Positions 36,768-48,952 of a DNA stretch of 64,000 nt are shown here, one piece after another. The stretch's first letter is position 1. Each line of letters starts with the position of its first letter. Both the position numbers and the translations under genes were made by a program. The notes under the pieces were generated by a model that was not told the DNA's origin, made no database searches, and worked only from the letters and a program-made list of their open reading frames with translations. The stretch comes from Flaccisagitta enflata (Eukaryota; Chaetognatha; Sagittoidea; Aphragmophora): NCBI GenBank assembly GCA_965153355.1, contig OZ231127.1:40858001-40922000 (forward strand), in the 5' to 3' direction.

Positions 36768-38490
36768 GAAGAAAAAGTGAGCATAATTCATTCATTCATG
36801 CAGACGCAGCAACGATTTTAAATAACACCTCTCACCAAATTAGGCGAACTGGGATCAGAACGTGTCCATAATTGCGTTTTAAAGTCCAAAACAGGAGTCC
36901 AGGTTAATTTTAATTTCAAAACATGTTATTCCCATAAGGGTTCTTCAAATATCTGTTAAAAGCTTCATCAAATGATATCATGCAAAGTTTAGGTTTACTT
37001 TAGCTTCAAATATGTTGCTATAATGATTCTGTTTGACAAGGGGTTTCGATATTTTTTGCAGCTGCCACTGACTGTATCTCGTCCATGTTGACTCATTTTT
37101 GTCTGTTAATGACACAAGAACCTGACAATTGATATTATTTTTCCTTTTTTACGGTAAATTTTAAGGGGGTTTAAGTCGTCTCTTCATCAAAAATCTCCCC
37201 GTCAAAATCAGTCGAAATCTTTCACTGGATTTTTGGCATAACACATTCTGAGAGCCACGCACTTTTCCAGGCACAAAATTTTGCCCCAGTTCACAAAAGT
37301 ACTATATTTTAGCTCCCTCTGTGTCAAATTTCAGCCCTGTGAAAGCATTATTTCTATCAGTTTTGATCATTTTGCCAGTTCGTTTAATTATGTGAGAGGT
37401 GTTACAACGTCGGGTTACAATATCGTCGCAGGCGGGTTTGAGGGGTACACACGTACAACCCCCTTCCTGCACACATATACACTAACAGGGGCGAAAATTC
37501 GCGTTTCCACACTTTTCCTGTTGATCATGATGGACCCACAAGCCCACGGACCCGCGGAAGGATCGGTGAACGGACACGCCTCTTGTAGTGTCGCTAGCCA
37601 GTGACTGATAAGCAGGGAAAATGCAAGAAGCAGAGAGACTTACGAAGACAAAGACAGAGACGGACAGACAGAAAATCAAAGTATTCCACTACCTCGAAGG
37701 TATCGCTTCTCTCACCTGGATGAGATCAATAATGAATAGATCAGTCTAATGGACAGTATTACAAAATTACTTATTTTTCATGGTATGATTTCCAGTTAAT
37801 AAGTGAACTGAGGATCTTTTTTTAAAAATCTTTTTAATCAAATTAATTAAACAAGAAATGCCGGACAACTTTCTCTCAGAGTCTCTTTTCATAATCTATT
37901 CATCTCTCATTTCTTTTTGAGTTATGCCGTCATGAAAGGTAACCAATGAGATGAATCATACTTTAAAATCCAAATGGACAGTTGGGCAGGGTCTGTACGA
38001 CAGTATTTAACCCTCACATACTGTACGATTACCTATAAAACTATGAAAGACAAAAAATCATAATATATCCGACGGACGGACGGACCTACATAGCAACGTC
38101 ACTATTATAGATTTGGCTTATTTTGGTCAGCGACCCCGTGTGATTGATGTCTTTTACCACTCGTTAGCTGATGATATGCTTTTCTCGTCCATACGTTCAG
38201 TAGTTATCAAGTTTTGCATCAAACTTAGTTTTGGTCATTGCATCGGAAGAAATGGTTTTCGGTATTTGCTTTTTTTGATCGCTTCGCAATTAGGCACAAA
38301 TTTTAAGCTCGTATTCAAAGCAAAGGAGATTGCTGATTCGTTCATTAAGAAATTTTTTACCTCAGCTGCAGTTATATTGGATTCCTAAGCAGTGGCGAAT
38401 AATCATTTAATAATGAACGTGACTCAGTATTCTTTTATGCTTGTGACATGCTTGTACGCTCATTAAAAGTCATGTAAGAGAGAGCAGTGG
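36768..38490. other. No supported gene
   Basis: 37575-37606 resembles a hairpin end in plus orientation (AGTGTCGCTAGCCAGTGACT). 38070-38110 holds a (GGAC)4 stretch plus CTACATAGCAACGTCAC, another decayed end. A 91-codon frame at 38113-38388 matches nothing recognised. Confidence 0.35.
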
Positions 38491-38491
38491 A

Positions 38492-38575
38492 TTTTTAGTC
38501 GTAGACTAGCAACTGTAAACCTGGCTTTGTTCATTTATACATCTTTCTTTCCCTCAGTCGGTCCGTCACGTTTGA
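38492..38575 (-). mobile_element. Degraded hairpin-tailed element end
   Basis: TTTTTAGTCGTAGACTAGCA, AACTGTAAACCTGGCTTTGT, TCAGTCGGTCCGTCACG; the stem is partly lost. Confidence 0.5.
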
Positions 38576-38634
38576 GTTGAAACATGTAAAATTGCGCGCG
38601 CGTTCATGTGTGCGTGTGTGTGTGTTTATTTGTT

Positions 38635-38638
<4 letters not shown>

Positions 38639-38714
<76 letters not shown>
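38639..38714. repeat. (TG)n microsatellite
   Basis: About 37 TG units flanked by TTTG units. Confidence 0.96.
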
Positions 38715-38716
<2 letters not shown>

Positions 38717-38836
38717 TTTATTTGATTTTGTTCGTGGAGGTTGGGTGTATATTTGGCAAACAACAGACTGACAAAGTCCTGTTTTCATACGCGTGATGTG
38801 ACTAAAATGATGCGCTGATTTGTACTGACCAAAATA

Positions 38837-39000
38837 ATAAGGTTGGATACACGGCTACCAAAATTGAGTGCAAGTGGGCAGGGGCAGTGATTAAAAAGGC
38901 TAGCTTGAGCAGTATTGCAAAAGACGCCCAAAAACACCAAAGAAGCTAACGGAGTCCAACAGATGGACCGACTGACCAACATAGCGTGTACGCGACTAAA
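38837..39000 (+). mobile_element. Family C hairpin-tailed element
   Basis: ATAAGGTTGGATACACGGCT head, AAGTGGGCAGGGGCAGTGA, AGACGCCCAAAAACACCAAA, TGGACCGACTGACCAAC, end GCGTGTACGCGACTAAA. Confidence 0.72.
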
Positions 39001-39039
39001 TACTGAAATAAGCGCGATTGGTGCGCTTGACGTGTAAAA

Positions 39040-39118
39040 AAAACAAGGCGGGATACACGGCAATCCAGTCGCGGATGGTTGGGCAGGAGCGGTAATGCAA
39101 AAACCGCTCAAAACATAA
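39040..39118 (+). mobile_element. Family C element, 3'-truncated
   Basis: AAACAAGGCGGGATACACGG, then AGTCGCGGATGGTTGGGCAG and AAAAACCGCTC; the GGAC tract and hairpin are missing. Confidence 0.65.
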
Positions 39119-39241
39119 AAATCCGTTATTAAAACATAAACATTCATTATTGAAACATAATCTTTTGATATCAATATATAAACATTTGATAAACAAACAC
39201 ACAAATTGTTCGATACATCAGAGTTTTAAAAAGTCAAAACC

Positions 39242-39455
39242 TTTTTAGTCGCGCGCAAAGCGACTGCTCACCACCCTGTGTCTGTCCATCCATCAATTGG
39301 TTGATTTGTCTCCTTTTTAGATGCGTCCACGCATCTCTATAAGAGGCTTTGTCCGTCCGTCCGTTGGTCCAACCGTTGGTCCATCCATTGGTCCGTCCGT
39401 TGGTCTGTCTGTTGGTCCGTTACGCTCGAGTTAAAAACGGTTGGAAACGATCGCA
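39242..39455 (-). mobile_element. Family C end followed by a family D/E end, same orientation
   Basis: TTTTTAGTCGCGCGCAAAGCG with its stem-loop (39247-39265) and a short GTCC stretch, then TTTTT plus AGATGCGTCCACGCATCT (39319-39336), CTATAAGAGG, GTCCGTTG units and ACGCTCGAGTTAAAAACGG. Confidence 0.68.
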
Positions 39456-39486
39456 AAGTCGATTTCATCAGTTTAAGTTCTAATGC

Positions 39487-39671
<185 letters not shown>

Positions 39672-39731
39672 GTCTGACAGCCAATCCAGGGTGAGAATGA
39701 CAGTACACCGGGTTTTTCTGTAGTTTTGCTA

Positions 39732-40337
39732 CTATCTTAGAAATAAATATACAGACAGCTGTTTAAAGTCATAGCGCGCTTAATTTTTGTCGTAGAACAT
39801 TCGTTTTTTTTAGAAATGCGCGTCTTCGAAAGATCTAGCGATCTAGACCAAGCCCAATGCTGTATCTTTATTCGTTTAGAAATGAGAGCCGAAAGAGTAA
39901 AACGTTTGCTTTTCGAATTTGGAAAAAAATTGCGGATAGTTTTTATCATACCCCTCGGCGCCATCTGGGCTCGTTGTCTCCGGGATTTTTCTTTTTTACT
40001 TCGTTTTTTTTTTACAATGCCTCTGGAAAAACGCATTTCCCTAGATACCAAAGGGGCAATTATCGCTTTAAGGGGTGAAGGCCTTAGTTTATGCGCGATC
40101 TGACATACGGGCAACTTCAAAAGAAGGGCTGAAAAGAATAGCGCTAAAGGTTTGGGAGAAGATCACTCCAGATTACTTGGCGTCACTCTACGATTCAATG
40201 CCACGCCGAATGCAAGCAGTGTTTGATGCCCAAGGTGGACATACAAAGTATTAGGCGTTTGTTAACATGTTCATGTACTTTTCTAGTCAATAAATGAACT
40301 TTTTCATCAAGTGACCGTATATTCATTTCAAAGATAG
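39732..40337. mobile_element. Internally deleted Tc1/mariner transposon
   Basis: Terminal inverted repeats CTATCTTAGAAATAAATATA and the complement of CTATCTTTGAAATGAATATA. TA at 39730-39731 and 40338-40339. The uninterrupted right arm of the host palindrome (TTTTGCTATGCTC, read as complement) gives the empty site with a single TA. Length 606 bp, against roughly 1.6 kb usual for Tc1. Confidence 0.9.
40017..40254 (+). pseudogene. Tc1-like transposase remnant, N- and C-termini only
   Basis: ATG at 40017 opens 28 codons (KRISLDTKGAIIALRGEGLS) typical of the first helix-turn-helix of Tc1 transposases, and stops at 40101. From 40114 another frame runs to TAG at 40252 and reads like the family C-terminus (VWEKITPDYLASLYDSMPRR, ending GGHTKY). 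Everything between, including the DDE catalytic domain (about 250 or more residues), is missing. The two parts are out of frame. It cannot encode an active enzyme. Confidence 0.88.
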
Positions 40338-40974
40338 TATGCTCATCTGTGTACAATACAAGAACAATCGAGTAGGAAATCTTCCCTGAGGGTTTGAAAA
40401 ATTTTTTCACAGGAATGGTGGTAATGCAGATTCTTGTGAGTTGTATTGACTCATTTTTTGATTCCATATTGTTATTCTATGCAAAATTTCGTTTTATTTG
40501 ATAGGTCACACTATATGGTTTAATACAGAAATAAAGTTTTCATTTTTTGAGCCACCGTTACTTTTTTGTAACGGTGACTCAAAAAATGAAAATTTAAGTT
40601 CTTTGCAAAAGTATAGAGTGCGACCTATCAAATGAAAGGAAATTTTGCATAGAATAACAATATGGAATCAAAAAATGAGTCAATACAACTCACAAGAATC
40701 TGCATTACCACCACCTTTCCTGTGGGCGAAAAATCGATTTTTTTTCAAAAACCCCTCCAGGGAAGATTTCCAACTCGATTGTTCTTGTATTGTACACAGA
40801 TGAGCATAGCAAAACTACAGAAAAACCCGGTGTACTGTCATTCTCACCCTGGATTGGCTGTCAGACACATGTGACACACACACACACACACACGCACACA
40901 CGCACATATCAATTTTGGTAATATCATTAACAAGCTAAACAACATGTGGACGCATCGTTGTACCCCGGGGCACT

Positions 40975-41125
40975 TGTTGGGCAGTGGCCTAGATTTGGCC
41001 CGCTCATCTCCAGATCAACCTTCCCAGGCCACAAATCAGTCAGCCCCTTAAGCTCAAAATCAACCAAAAGTCTCAAATCAGCCCTCTCAGGTCTCTAATC
41101 AATATCTGACCACATATCGCCCTTG
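40975..41125 (-). mobile_element. Family A remnant
   Basis: TTGGGCAGTGGCCTAGATTT followed by CAGGCCACAAATCAGTCAGC-type units. A family D end word (GGACGCATCGTTG, 40949-40961) sits just upstream. Confidence 0.5.
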
Positions 41126-41237
41126 GGATACCTTTTAAGATTTTTCAATCCTCCGCTATTCGTTGGTCTTTCACTAAATAAAGCCTTCAATCGCGCAGGG
41201 TAAGCGATGCAGATGCTTATATAGGGTCATCAGGTTG

Positions 41238-41620
41238 AGGCAGTGATGCTAAAATTAAAAAAACTGCTTGGAAGATTTTTTACAAAACAGCCCTCTTGTT
41301 GTTGTTCATGTCATTGTTATTATTATCGTTGTTGTTGCCCTTGTTGTTGTTGTCGTTGTCGTTGTTGTCATTGTCGTTGTTGTTGTCAATGTCGTTGTTG
41401 TTGTCATTGTCGTTCTTGTTCCCATCGTCGTTGTCATCGTTGATGTTGTTGTTGTTCTTGTCATTGTTGTTGTTGCATGAGAGAGTGCATGTAGAGAAAC
41501 TCGAGTTGTTTCTTTTTAGTCGCATGCACGCGACTAACTCGCTATGACGGTCGGTCCGTCCCCCGTTGGCAGTGATGCTAAAAACTGCTTGGAAGATTTG
41601 TGACAAAACAGCCTGGCCCC
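41238..41620. repeat. Tandem duplication containing (GTT/GTC)n
   Basis: GGCAGTGATGCTAAAA and AACTGCTTGGAAGATT occur at 41238-41275 and again at 41570-41600, followed each time by ACAAAACAGCC. Between them lie (GTT/GTC)n (41295-41475) and a family C end. Confidence 0.75.
41512..41570 (-). mobile_element. Family C element end
   Basis: TTTTT plus AGTCGCATGCACGCGACT (41518-41535), TAACTCGCTATGACGGTCGG, then GTCC. The leading ATGAGAGAGT block (41476 on) is shared with 44638-44680. Confidence 0.65.
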
Positions 41621-41699
41621 CTCACCGCGCTGAAAAAAGTTACATCCATTAACAAAAGACAAAAACCGTCTGAGAAACCAATCCACCATGCACGATATT

Positions 41700-42063
41700 G
41701 AAAAGTTGTTGTTTTCTTTGTCGTTGTTATCGTCGTCGATGTTGTTGCTATCGTCGTCGATGTTGTTGTTATCGTCGTCGATGTTGTCATCGTCGTTGAT
41801 GTTGTTGTTATCGTTGATGTTATTATCGTCGTCAATATTGTTGTTATCGTCGTCGATATTGTTGTTATCGTCGTCGATGTCGTTGTTATCGTCGTCGATG
41901 TTGTTGTTATCGTTGTTGTCTTTGTTGGTATTGTTGTCGTCGTCGAAATTGTTGTCGTCGTCGTCGTCGTCGTCATTGTTGTCGTCGTTGTTGTTATCGT
42001 CGTTGTTGTTATCGTCGTCATTGTTATCGTTGTCGTTGTTATCGTCGTTGTTGTTGTTGTTGC
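41700..42063. repeat. (GTT/GTC/ATC)n trinucleotide array
   Basis: GTTGTTATCGTCGTCGAT-type 18-bp higher-order units passing to pure GTT at the right end. Confidence 0.9.
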
Positions 42064-42070
42064 CCCGGAA

Positions 42071-42854
42071 GCCACAAGGGCTTGTACACTATGTTTTTTT
42101 TGAACTGACAAGAATGAAAATCTTATAACTTTGCAATGAAGCAAGATATTCAAAATCCGAAAAAAACGCTAGATAGATCTGGTTTGCAGATTTTTTATCT
42201 TAAAAGGTATGATCCATCAGTTTAAAAAAGTATGCCCCCACTTTATATAAATCAAAATGTCCATTTCTCAAATAGTATAAATTCTCAAAAGCATCTCTTA
42301 AGTACATTATGTTAAATCCATGCTGAATCTCTATAGATCAAGCTAAAACTCCGGGAGTGGTCTTAAATGAAAAAAAAATAATCATAGATGCTTATTCTGC
42401 CTCATTATTGTGACAGAATTACCAATTTTAAGTTCAGAGTCACAAATTAATCATTTTTTCTCTAAAATGTGCAAAAAAACACATTTTTTGATGCAAAATG
42501 TTGATGATAATTGAGCCACTTGTGTTTTTAATTCAAATTGGAGGAATAAGTCAATTCAGTTTGTTCACTACAGCATCTTGGATCAAAATCAGGATAATAG
42601 ATACGAAGTTGTGATGATCTTATAAGAATTTTGCTTATGAATTTGGCAATTTTCTTTAAAATACTGACTCAGCTTGTTATTACATAATGGTTACACCATT
42701 TCATGATAAACCATAAGGAAAGAACATGAAAAATCTGCAAACCAATATCTATCTAGCACTTTTTTCGGATTTTGAATATCTTGTTCCATTGCAAAGTTAT
42801 AAGATTTTCATTTGTGTCAGTTCAGAAAAAACATACTGTAGAAGGCCTCATGGC
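42071..42854. mobile_element. Inverted-repeat element, 784 bp
   Basis: Arms of about 110 bp: GCCACAAGGGCTTGTACACT at 42071 and its diverged complement ending 42854, continuing through AAAATCTTATAACTTTGCAA and ATTCAAAATCCGAAAAA. The interior is AT-rich without an ORF. Confidence 0.85.
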
Positions 42855-42959
42855 TATTTTGTCGAATTTCCTTTTTAGGCAGCGGCCCCGAAGGGGCCGA
42901 TGACCTATGCTTTCACACATAGGGGAAATTTCTCCTTCTTCTTCTTCTCCTTCTCCTTC

Positions 42960-43462
42960 TCCTAGTCTCGAGGCCCAAATCCTACTCTTGAGGCCCAAAT
43001 CCTACTCTCAAGGCCCAAATTCTAGCCTTGAAGCACAAATCCCAGCCTAGAAGCTCAAATCCCAGCCTAGAGGCTCAAATCCCAGCCTAGAGGCTCAAAT
43101 CCCAGCCTCGAAGCTCAAATCCCAGCCTGCAGGCTCAAATTCCAGCCTGAAGGCTCAAATCTCAGCCTGGAGGCTCAAATCCCAGCCTCAAGGCTCAAAT
43201 CTCAGCCTCAAGGCTCAAATCCTAGCCTTGAGGCTCAAACGCCAGCCTCAAAGCTCAAATCCCAGTCTCGAGGCTCAAATCCCAGTCCCCAGGTTCAAAT
43301 CTCAGCCTCGAGGTTCAAATCCCAGCCTTGAGGCTCAAATCCCAGCCTTGAGGCCCAATTCCTGGTCTTGAGGCCCAAATCCTGGTCTCAAAGCCCAAAT
43401 TCTGGTCTCGAGGCCCAAATCCCAGCCTCCAGGCCCTAATTCCAGCCTTGAAGCTCAAATAA
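42960..43462. repeat. 20-bp minisatellite within the LINE 3' UTR
   Basis: About 25 units of GAGGCTCAAATCCCAGCCTC. Each unit is itself partly self-complementary (GAGGCT...AGCCTC). Confidence 0.93.
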
Positions 43463-43584
43463 AAACAGCATAGGTCATCGGCCCCTTCGGGGCCGCTGCC
43501 CCTCTAACCACCACCCACCCACATACACTCACATAGGGGCCACGGGTACCGCTGACCATCTGACGCTTTTGCGACTATTGATAA

Positions 43585-44403
43585 TCATGAGTCGTAGAAC
43601 ATCACATCGGGCAGTCCGAAGGCAAACGGCTCAAGGCAGCGGTTGAGGAGGAGGACGGAGGGAAGGAGGAAGAAGAGGAGGGGCGAAGGAGGAGGCGCCG
43701 GACCAGGAGGAAGAAGAGCGGAAAAAGCAGAAAGAGAGCAGAGGAAATCACAAACCGCGACCAGATTTATCCACAAGACCCTGATGGTGAGTTGCGTCGG
43801 AGCAGCATTGCAGGAGAATAGATATTGCACTGTATGAGGCAATGCGCGACATTCCGGGCAAACGTCCGACGTTGCTTGGCCGACGCGGACTTTGTAGTCT
43901 TGCATGAAACGGCAATGGCCAGATCACAGCTGCGACAGTGTTGTCCTCTGGAGGCGAGTGAGGCGACCTTCATAGGGCGAGACTGGAGGAGGACGACAGC
44001 CGAGGAGGTCATTGGTGCCGAGACGAGAAATTGAGGCAGCGACAGAGTCGGTGTGGATTTGCTTCAGATTCGAACGATAATCTGCATCGACTGAGACACC
44101 GTTAGCAAGGTACGGCGCAGCCTTGTCTTGATATTTTGATTGCAGCGTCTCCTTCATTTTTCGCGGCCCTGAAGGCGCCGAGACACAGGCATGCGAAGGA
44201 TGGGAGGCGCGGAGGGCACTGACAAGATACTGCGTGTTCAGCTTCTCAAGATGGTCAGCAACGGGCATAATTTCGGCCTCAGAGTGCAGATGGTCGACTG
44301 AAGACATTTTTAGCGAACCGGTGATTATTCTTAACGCTTGATTTTGAATCCGCTGAAGGGCGTCGAGCGAGGAGATGCTGGCATTAGGCGACCAAACGTC
44401 TCA
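43585..44403 (-). pseudogene. Jockey-like reverse transcriptase, C-terminal fragment
   Basis: The minus frame reads DVWSPNASISSLDALQRIQN at the start, then RIITGSLKMSSVDHLHSEAE, typical of the region after the RT domain in jockey-type LINEs. It continues to SGHCRFMQDYKVRVGQA and the zinc-knuckle-like CPECRALPHTVQYLFSC. A TGA at 43926-43924 interrupts TTLSQL*SGHC where the family has Arg, consistent with a CGA to TGA change. The end (43740-43640) is Pro/Leu-rich and polypyrimidine on the coding strand. Everything upstream, including the endonuclease and RT catalytic motifs, is absent. Confidence 0.85.
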
Positions 44404-44575
44404 ACTTGCTATCGTCGTCGTTGTTATCGTTGTCGTTATCGTCGTCGTCGACGTTGTTGTTGTTGTTACCACTCCGAGAAGTGGAAGTTTCCCATACTTT
44501 CGTACAGTAAGGGGCGTCTGCCCGCCAAGGATAGCGGCAGTTACGCAGATCCACCATTTGAGGCGCCCCTGTCCG

Positions 44576-44637
<62 letters not shown>

Positions 44638-44638
44638 G
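44404..44638. repeat. (GTC/GTT)n tracts
   Basis: A short GTC/ATC array (44410-44468) and a pure (GTT)n (44576-44638), separated by about 100 bp of unique sequence. The first resembles the array at 41.7-42.06 kb on the other side of the LINE. Confidence 0.9.
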
Positions 44639-44674
44639 CATGAGAGAGTTTATGTTGAGAAACTCAAGTCGGTT

Positions 44675-44791
44675 CTTTTCATTCGCGTGCAAGCGACTAA
44701 CCTGCTATAATGGTCGGTCCGTCCATCCGCCCGTTGGTCAATTGCTGTGATCTCTTTACTGCTTCTGCCCACCCACACGCAACTCGGGTAG

Positions 44792-44794
<3 letters not shown>
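44675..44794 (-). mobile_element. Family C element, short
   Basis: ATTCGCGTGCAAGCGACT stem (44681-44698), TAACCTGCTATAATGGTCGG, GTCC units, CTTCTGCCCACCCACACGCA and ACTCGGGTAGC; the head is lost. Confidence 0.68.

Positions 44795-44795
<1 letters not shown>

Positions 44796-44842
<47 letters not shown>
44796..44842. repeat. (CT)n microsatellite
   Basis: About 22 CT units starting directly after the family C remnant. Confidence 0.93.
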
Positions 44843-44846
<4 letters not shown>

Positions 44847-44849
44847 CCC

Positions 44850-46728
44850 CCCCCTTGAACGAAGTATTATATCATTTTAGTACTATGTGCTTTTTTTCGT
44901 CTTTTTCATGGAACCAAAAAAAATAGATAAATAATTATTTATCCTTCCAAATACTGCATTCTTATATTTTCTGTGCCGTGATCTAAATCTAAGGTTTCGT
45001 TCATAACGCCGTTAACTCGATAAGCCTGATGATGCTTAAATTTTTTTTCCCTCTGACGTGAAAAGGAGTGCGAAGAGAAAAATGACATTAAGAATCAGTG
45101 ATTAAGAATGATCGTCCGACTTTTTTTTCGTATCGCTCAAACAGCGTTTTAACAAAAATTTGATCAAATTTAAATCGTTGGAAATTTTTATACAAAAGAA
45201 AAGCAAGTTAAAGCAAAAAAAGCGAATTTAATTCCAAACTACTACTTTGGGGAAGCATAACAATGGAGATTTCGTGGACGGCCGGGTCCGGGAACAGCAG
45301 GAACATTGAAGGCAAAAATGGATTTTACTGGAAACATCGGAAGCTCAATGCGAAAAGTAAAAACGAGCGCAGAATCGAAATCAGGATGGCTCAAAACCTA
45401 TCTACGAGTGGCGTCACGACTTTTTCATAAGGTGGAGGTTGGTTAGTGATTAGGTGTCCTTTGTTGGAAATTATAGGAAGATGGTTAAGGCACCAAAAAT
45501 ATGCCTTGTGGAAACTTTACGCATGACATGAAGCAGCAACTGATCGAAATGAACAGTTTTAAGCCAAATTTGTAACACCACATGTATCCAGGGGATCGCC
45601 GCGCTAGATGACCAAACCTATAATAGTGAACGTGTAGCGAATTTTAGCCTTTAGGAACAATATTTAGACAAGGATGAAGGTGTGAAAATTTTCTACGCTG
45701 CCCAAACCGATTCCTGCTGCTTATTGGATGACTTAACGTATGGAACCTTTTCAAGTATTTGCCTAACTGATTCTTTCTGTTTGCATAGTAATCGGTTATT
45801 CTTTGTTTTCGCGTACAGGCGTCAGGGGGCGTTTCTAGTCAGAGACAATCGCGTTTTGAACGGGCCGCTCGGTCGCTCACTATGTTTGTTCGCTCGCACG
45901 GCTCACTCCGCTCACTCACTCCGCAGAGCTCCACTTCGCTACGCTCGCTTCGCTCGCTCACTCCGTTCACGGGGCTCGCTCACTCACTTTGCTCACTCCT
46001 TCATGGGACAGTTGAAAACTTGAAATTCTTGAATACATGTTCACGCTGTAATCCCGTTCAAAGGGGAGGAACCTATTTTTGGTCGTCACTGGAAACACGC
46101 CCTCAGTATGGCTACAAGAAAGTGTATCTGTCCGTCGCGTCAGTCCATTGCTTGGTTTTACTCTTAACTAAAAACATTTCTTTTGCTGCCTCTCCACGGT
46201 TTTATATCTCTTCCATCTTGTATGAAAAGTGGAACAATATCCCTCACTATACCCAAACAGAAATAAATGGAAGAAGGCCTTGTGAACCCTCACTGACTAG
46301 TTAATACAGAAACAGAATCTGAAAAACATTCCTTCTCAATCTAACCCAAAAGCAAACTGCTTACCAAGCGTAGTTACGGCAATGATTGTTACTTTTTTAA
46401 CCAAAATTCAACAAATCACCCGAGGGTAACATTGTTAAACAAACATTTCAAGAATTCTTGTTTCAAAATGATTTTGCCCGTTGTTATTGTCACAATCGCT
46501 GTCTTACATTTCATACAGATTCAACACTGTTCGAAGATTGACATTCCATGATGATCTGTCTGACTGTCAATCAGAAAGCCAATCTGATTGTATGTCTCTG
46601 TCTCAATCTCTCTGACTCTCTCATTGTAATTGTTTCTGTCTTACTGAAACTGTCTGTCTTTCAGTATCTGTGTGTGTCTCTCTGTCTAGAATCTCTCTCT
46701 CTCTATCTCTCCCTGTCTCTCTGTCTCC

Positions 46729-46785
<57 letters not shown>

Positions 46786-47805
46786 AATCTCTCTCTCTCT
46801 CTTTCTTTTCTCATACCAAATCGACTTAACAATACAAAAGAACCTTGCATGCGGAATAAGTTCTGTTCCAGTTCGAGGAAAGGTAATCTTTGCTTAAACA
46901 AAAAAGAAAAAACGTACTTTAAAAAAATAAAACAAAAAAAAAATCATCCTTTTCACACTTCAGTTCTTTTTCAAACTAACGGATATTTTGGAACCAAAAA
47001 AGAGAGAAAAAAAAAAGGGGCGTTTCCAAATTATCGATTGTGCCGTTTATAAGATGGGCAATCTATTTCATTAAGAAAATCTACGTCTACCACTAATTCT
47101 AACACTTTCTTTTCATATTTGCTTTCTTGTTAATCGCCGAAATTAAGTTGAAATTTTTTTGAACTTTTCCTCTGCAGATTTGACATTTTAACAAGAGAGA
47201 GAGAAAAAAAGGCGAGAAAGAAGAAAATGGCAGTAATCGAATGAAATCAACCCTCAAAATCGCATCTTGAGGGCGAATGGGAAAAAAAAGTATCTTCAAA
47301 AAAATCGACAAGGAAAAGAAAATAGAAAAAAAAAATGAAGCCTAACTTGGATTTGGAATTGCAACGGCAAACTACTTCCAAAAAAGCAGCCAAAGTCGAC
47401 GCAGTCAACAGTGGAAATAGTCGCAAAAATAAAGTCAAGCTAAAACGTTAACAAATTCCAGCGCAGAAATGGAATCCAGGATCTAGAAATGATGGAGCTA
47501 AACGAAAAAAAAATACTGATAGGATAATGACGCGCACCTCAATGGCCACAATTTGTACTATCACTGATAGTATCAGAACATTAGAATAAACATGTACAAC
47601 GCGCAATGGCGTAGGATAACGTTTTAAGTTTTCAATTTGACAAAGAAATACTCGACACTGTTTGGCGAATGGCAATTAAGAGCATGAACCCCGTACACCG
47701 ATATCTGGGCACTGAAGAGTTTAAAGAAAAAACCTCGGAAACCTAGGAAATGATTTTCCTATCGCCAAAGTCATTGTAATGAAATTGAAGGAGCTGTGAA
47801 CCCTT
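44850..47805. other. No supported gene; two local repeats
   Basis: 45868-46003 is a GC-rich patch of recurring GCTC, GCTCACTCCG and CGCTCGCTTCGCTCGCTCAC words. 46735-46803 is (CT)n preceded by mixed CTGT/CT from 46550. 46900-47340 has several A-runs. Frames here have no recognisable motif. Confidence 0.4.
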
Positions 47806-48154
47806 TAATTACCGTTTTTTTTTCTTCTAAAAAGCGCCCCCTCCAAAAAGCGCCCCCCCCCTCTTTTTTTTATCAGCGTTATACTTTTCAAAAGAGATTT
47901 GAATAGAAATATTGAGTAAAATGATGATATAAAACAACACAATGAACCAGTTTCAAAGACTTTCAAACAGATTTATGCAAGGAATATCTCCATTTTGAGT
48001 CAAATCTAGCATTTTGGTAGCCTTTCATAAAAAAGATAGACTGAATGACAGTTCAACTACTATATAAAGGGGGCGCTAATTGGAGGGTTAAAAAAGCCAA
48101 GTTTTATTTCGATTTCAAAAGCGCCCGGGGCGCTTTTTAGAAAAAATACAGTTA
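47806..48154. mobile_element. Inverted-repeat element with GCGCCCC motifs
   Basis: Left end ATTACCG-T(n)-CTTCTAAAAAGCGCCCC; right end the complement of AACTGTATTTTTTCTAAAAA, then GCGCCCC. GCGCCCC or its complement occurs five times. No ORF. Confidence 0.7.

Positions 48155-48952
<798 letters not shown>

Larger units (their letters stand above)
42872..44403 (-). mobile_element. 5'-truncated non-LTR retrotransposon with a foldback 3' UTR
   Basis: On the minus strand: reverse-transcriptase C-terminal region (44403-43585), leader GGTCAGCGGTACCCGTGGCC (from about 43554), arm GGGGCAGCGGCCCCGAAGG near 43500, a 20-bp minisatellite (43462-42960), the mirrored arm, hairpin GGCCCCTTCGGGGCC, and GCTGCCTAAAAA ending 42872. 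The order is that of one LINE copy whose 3' end is a family A element. The 5' cut abuts a (GTC)n tract. Confidence 0.75.

Noticed and set aside
38113-38388. 91-codon frame
   Set aside because: No recognisable domain; it follows a decayed hairpin-tailed element and looks like chance.
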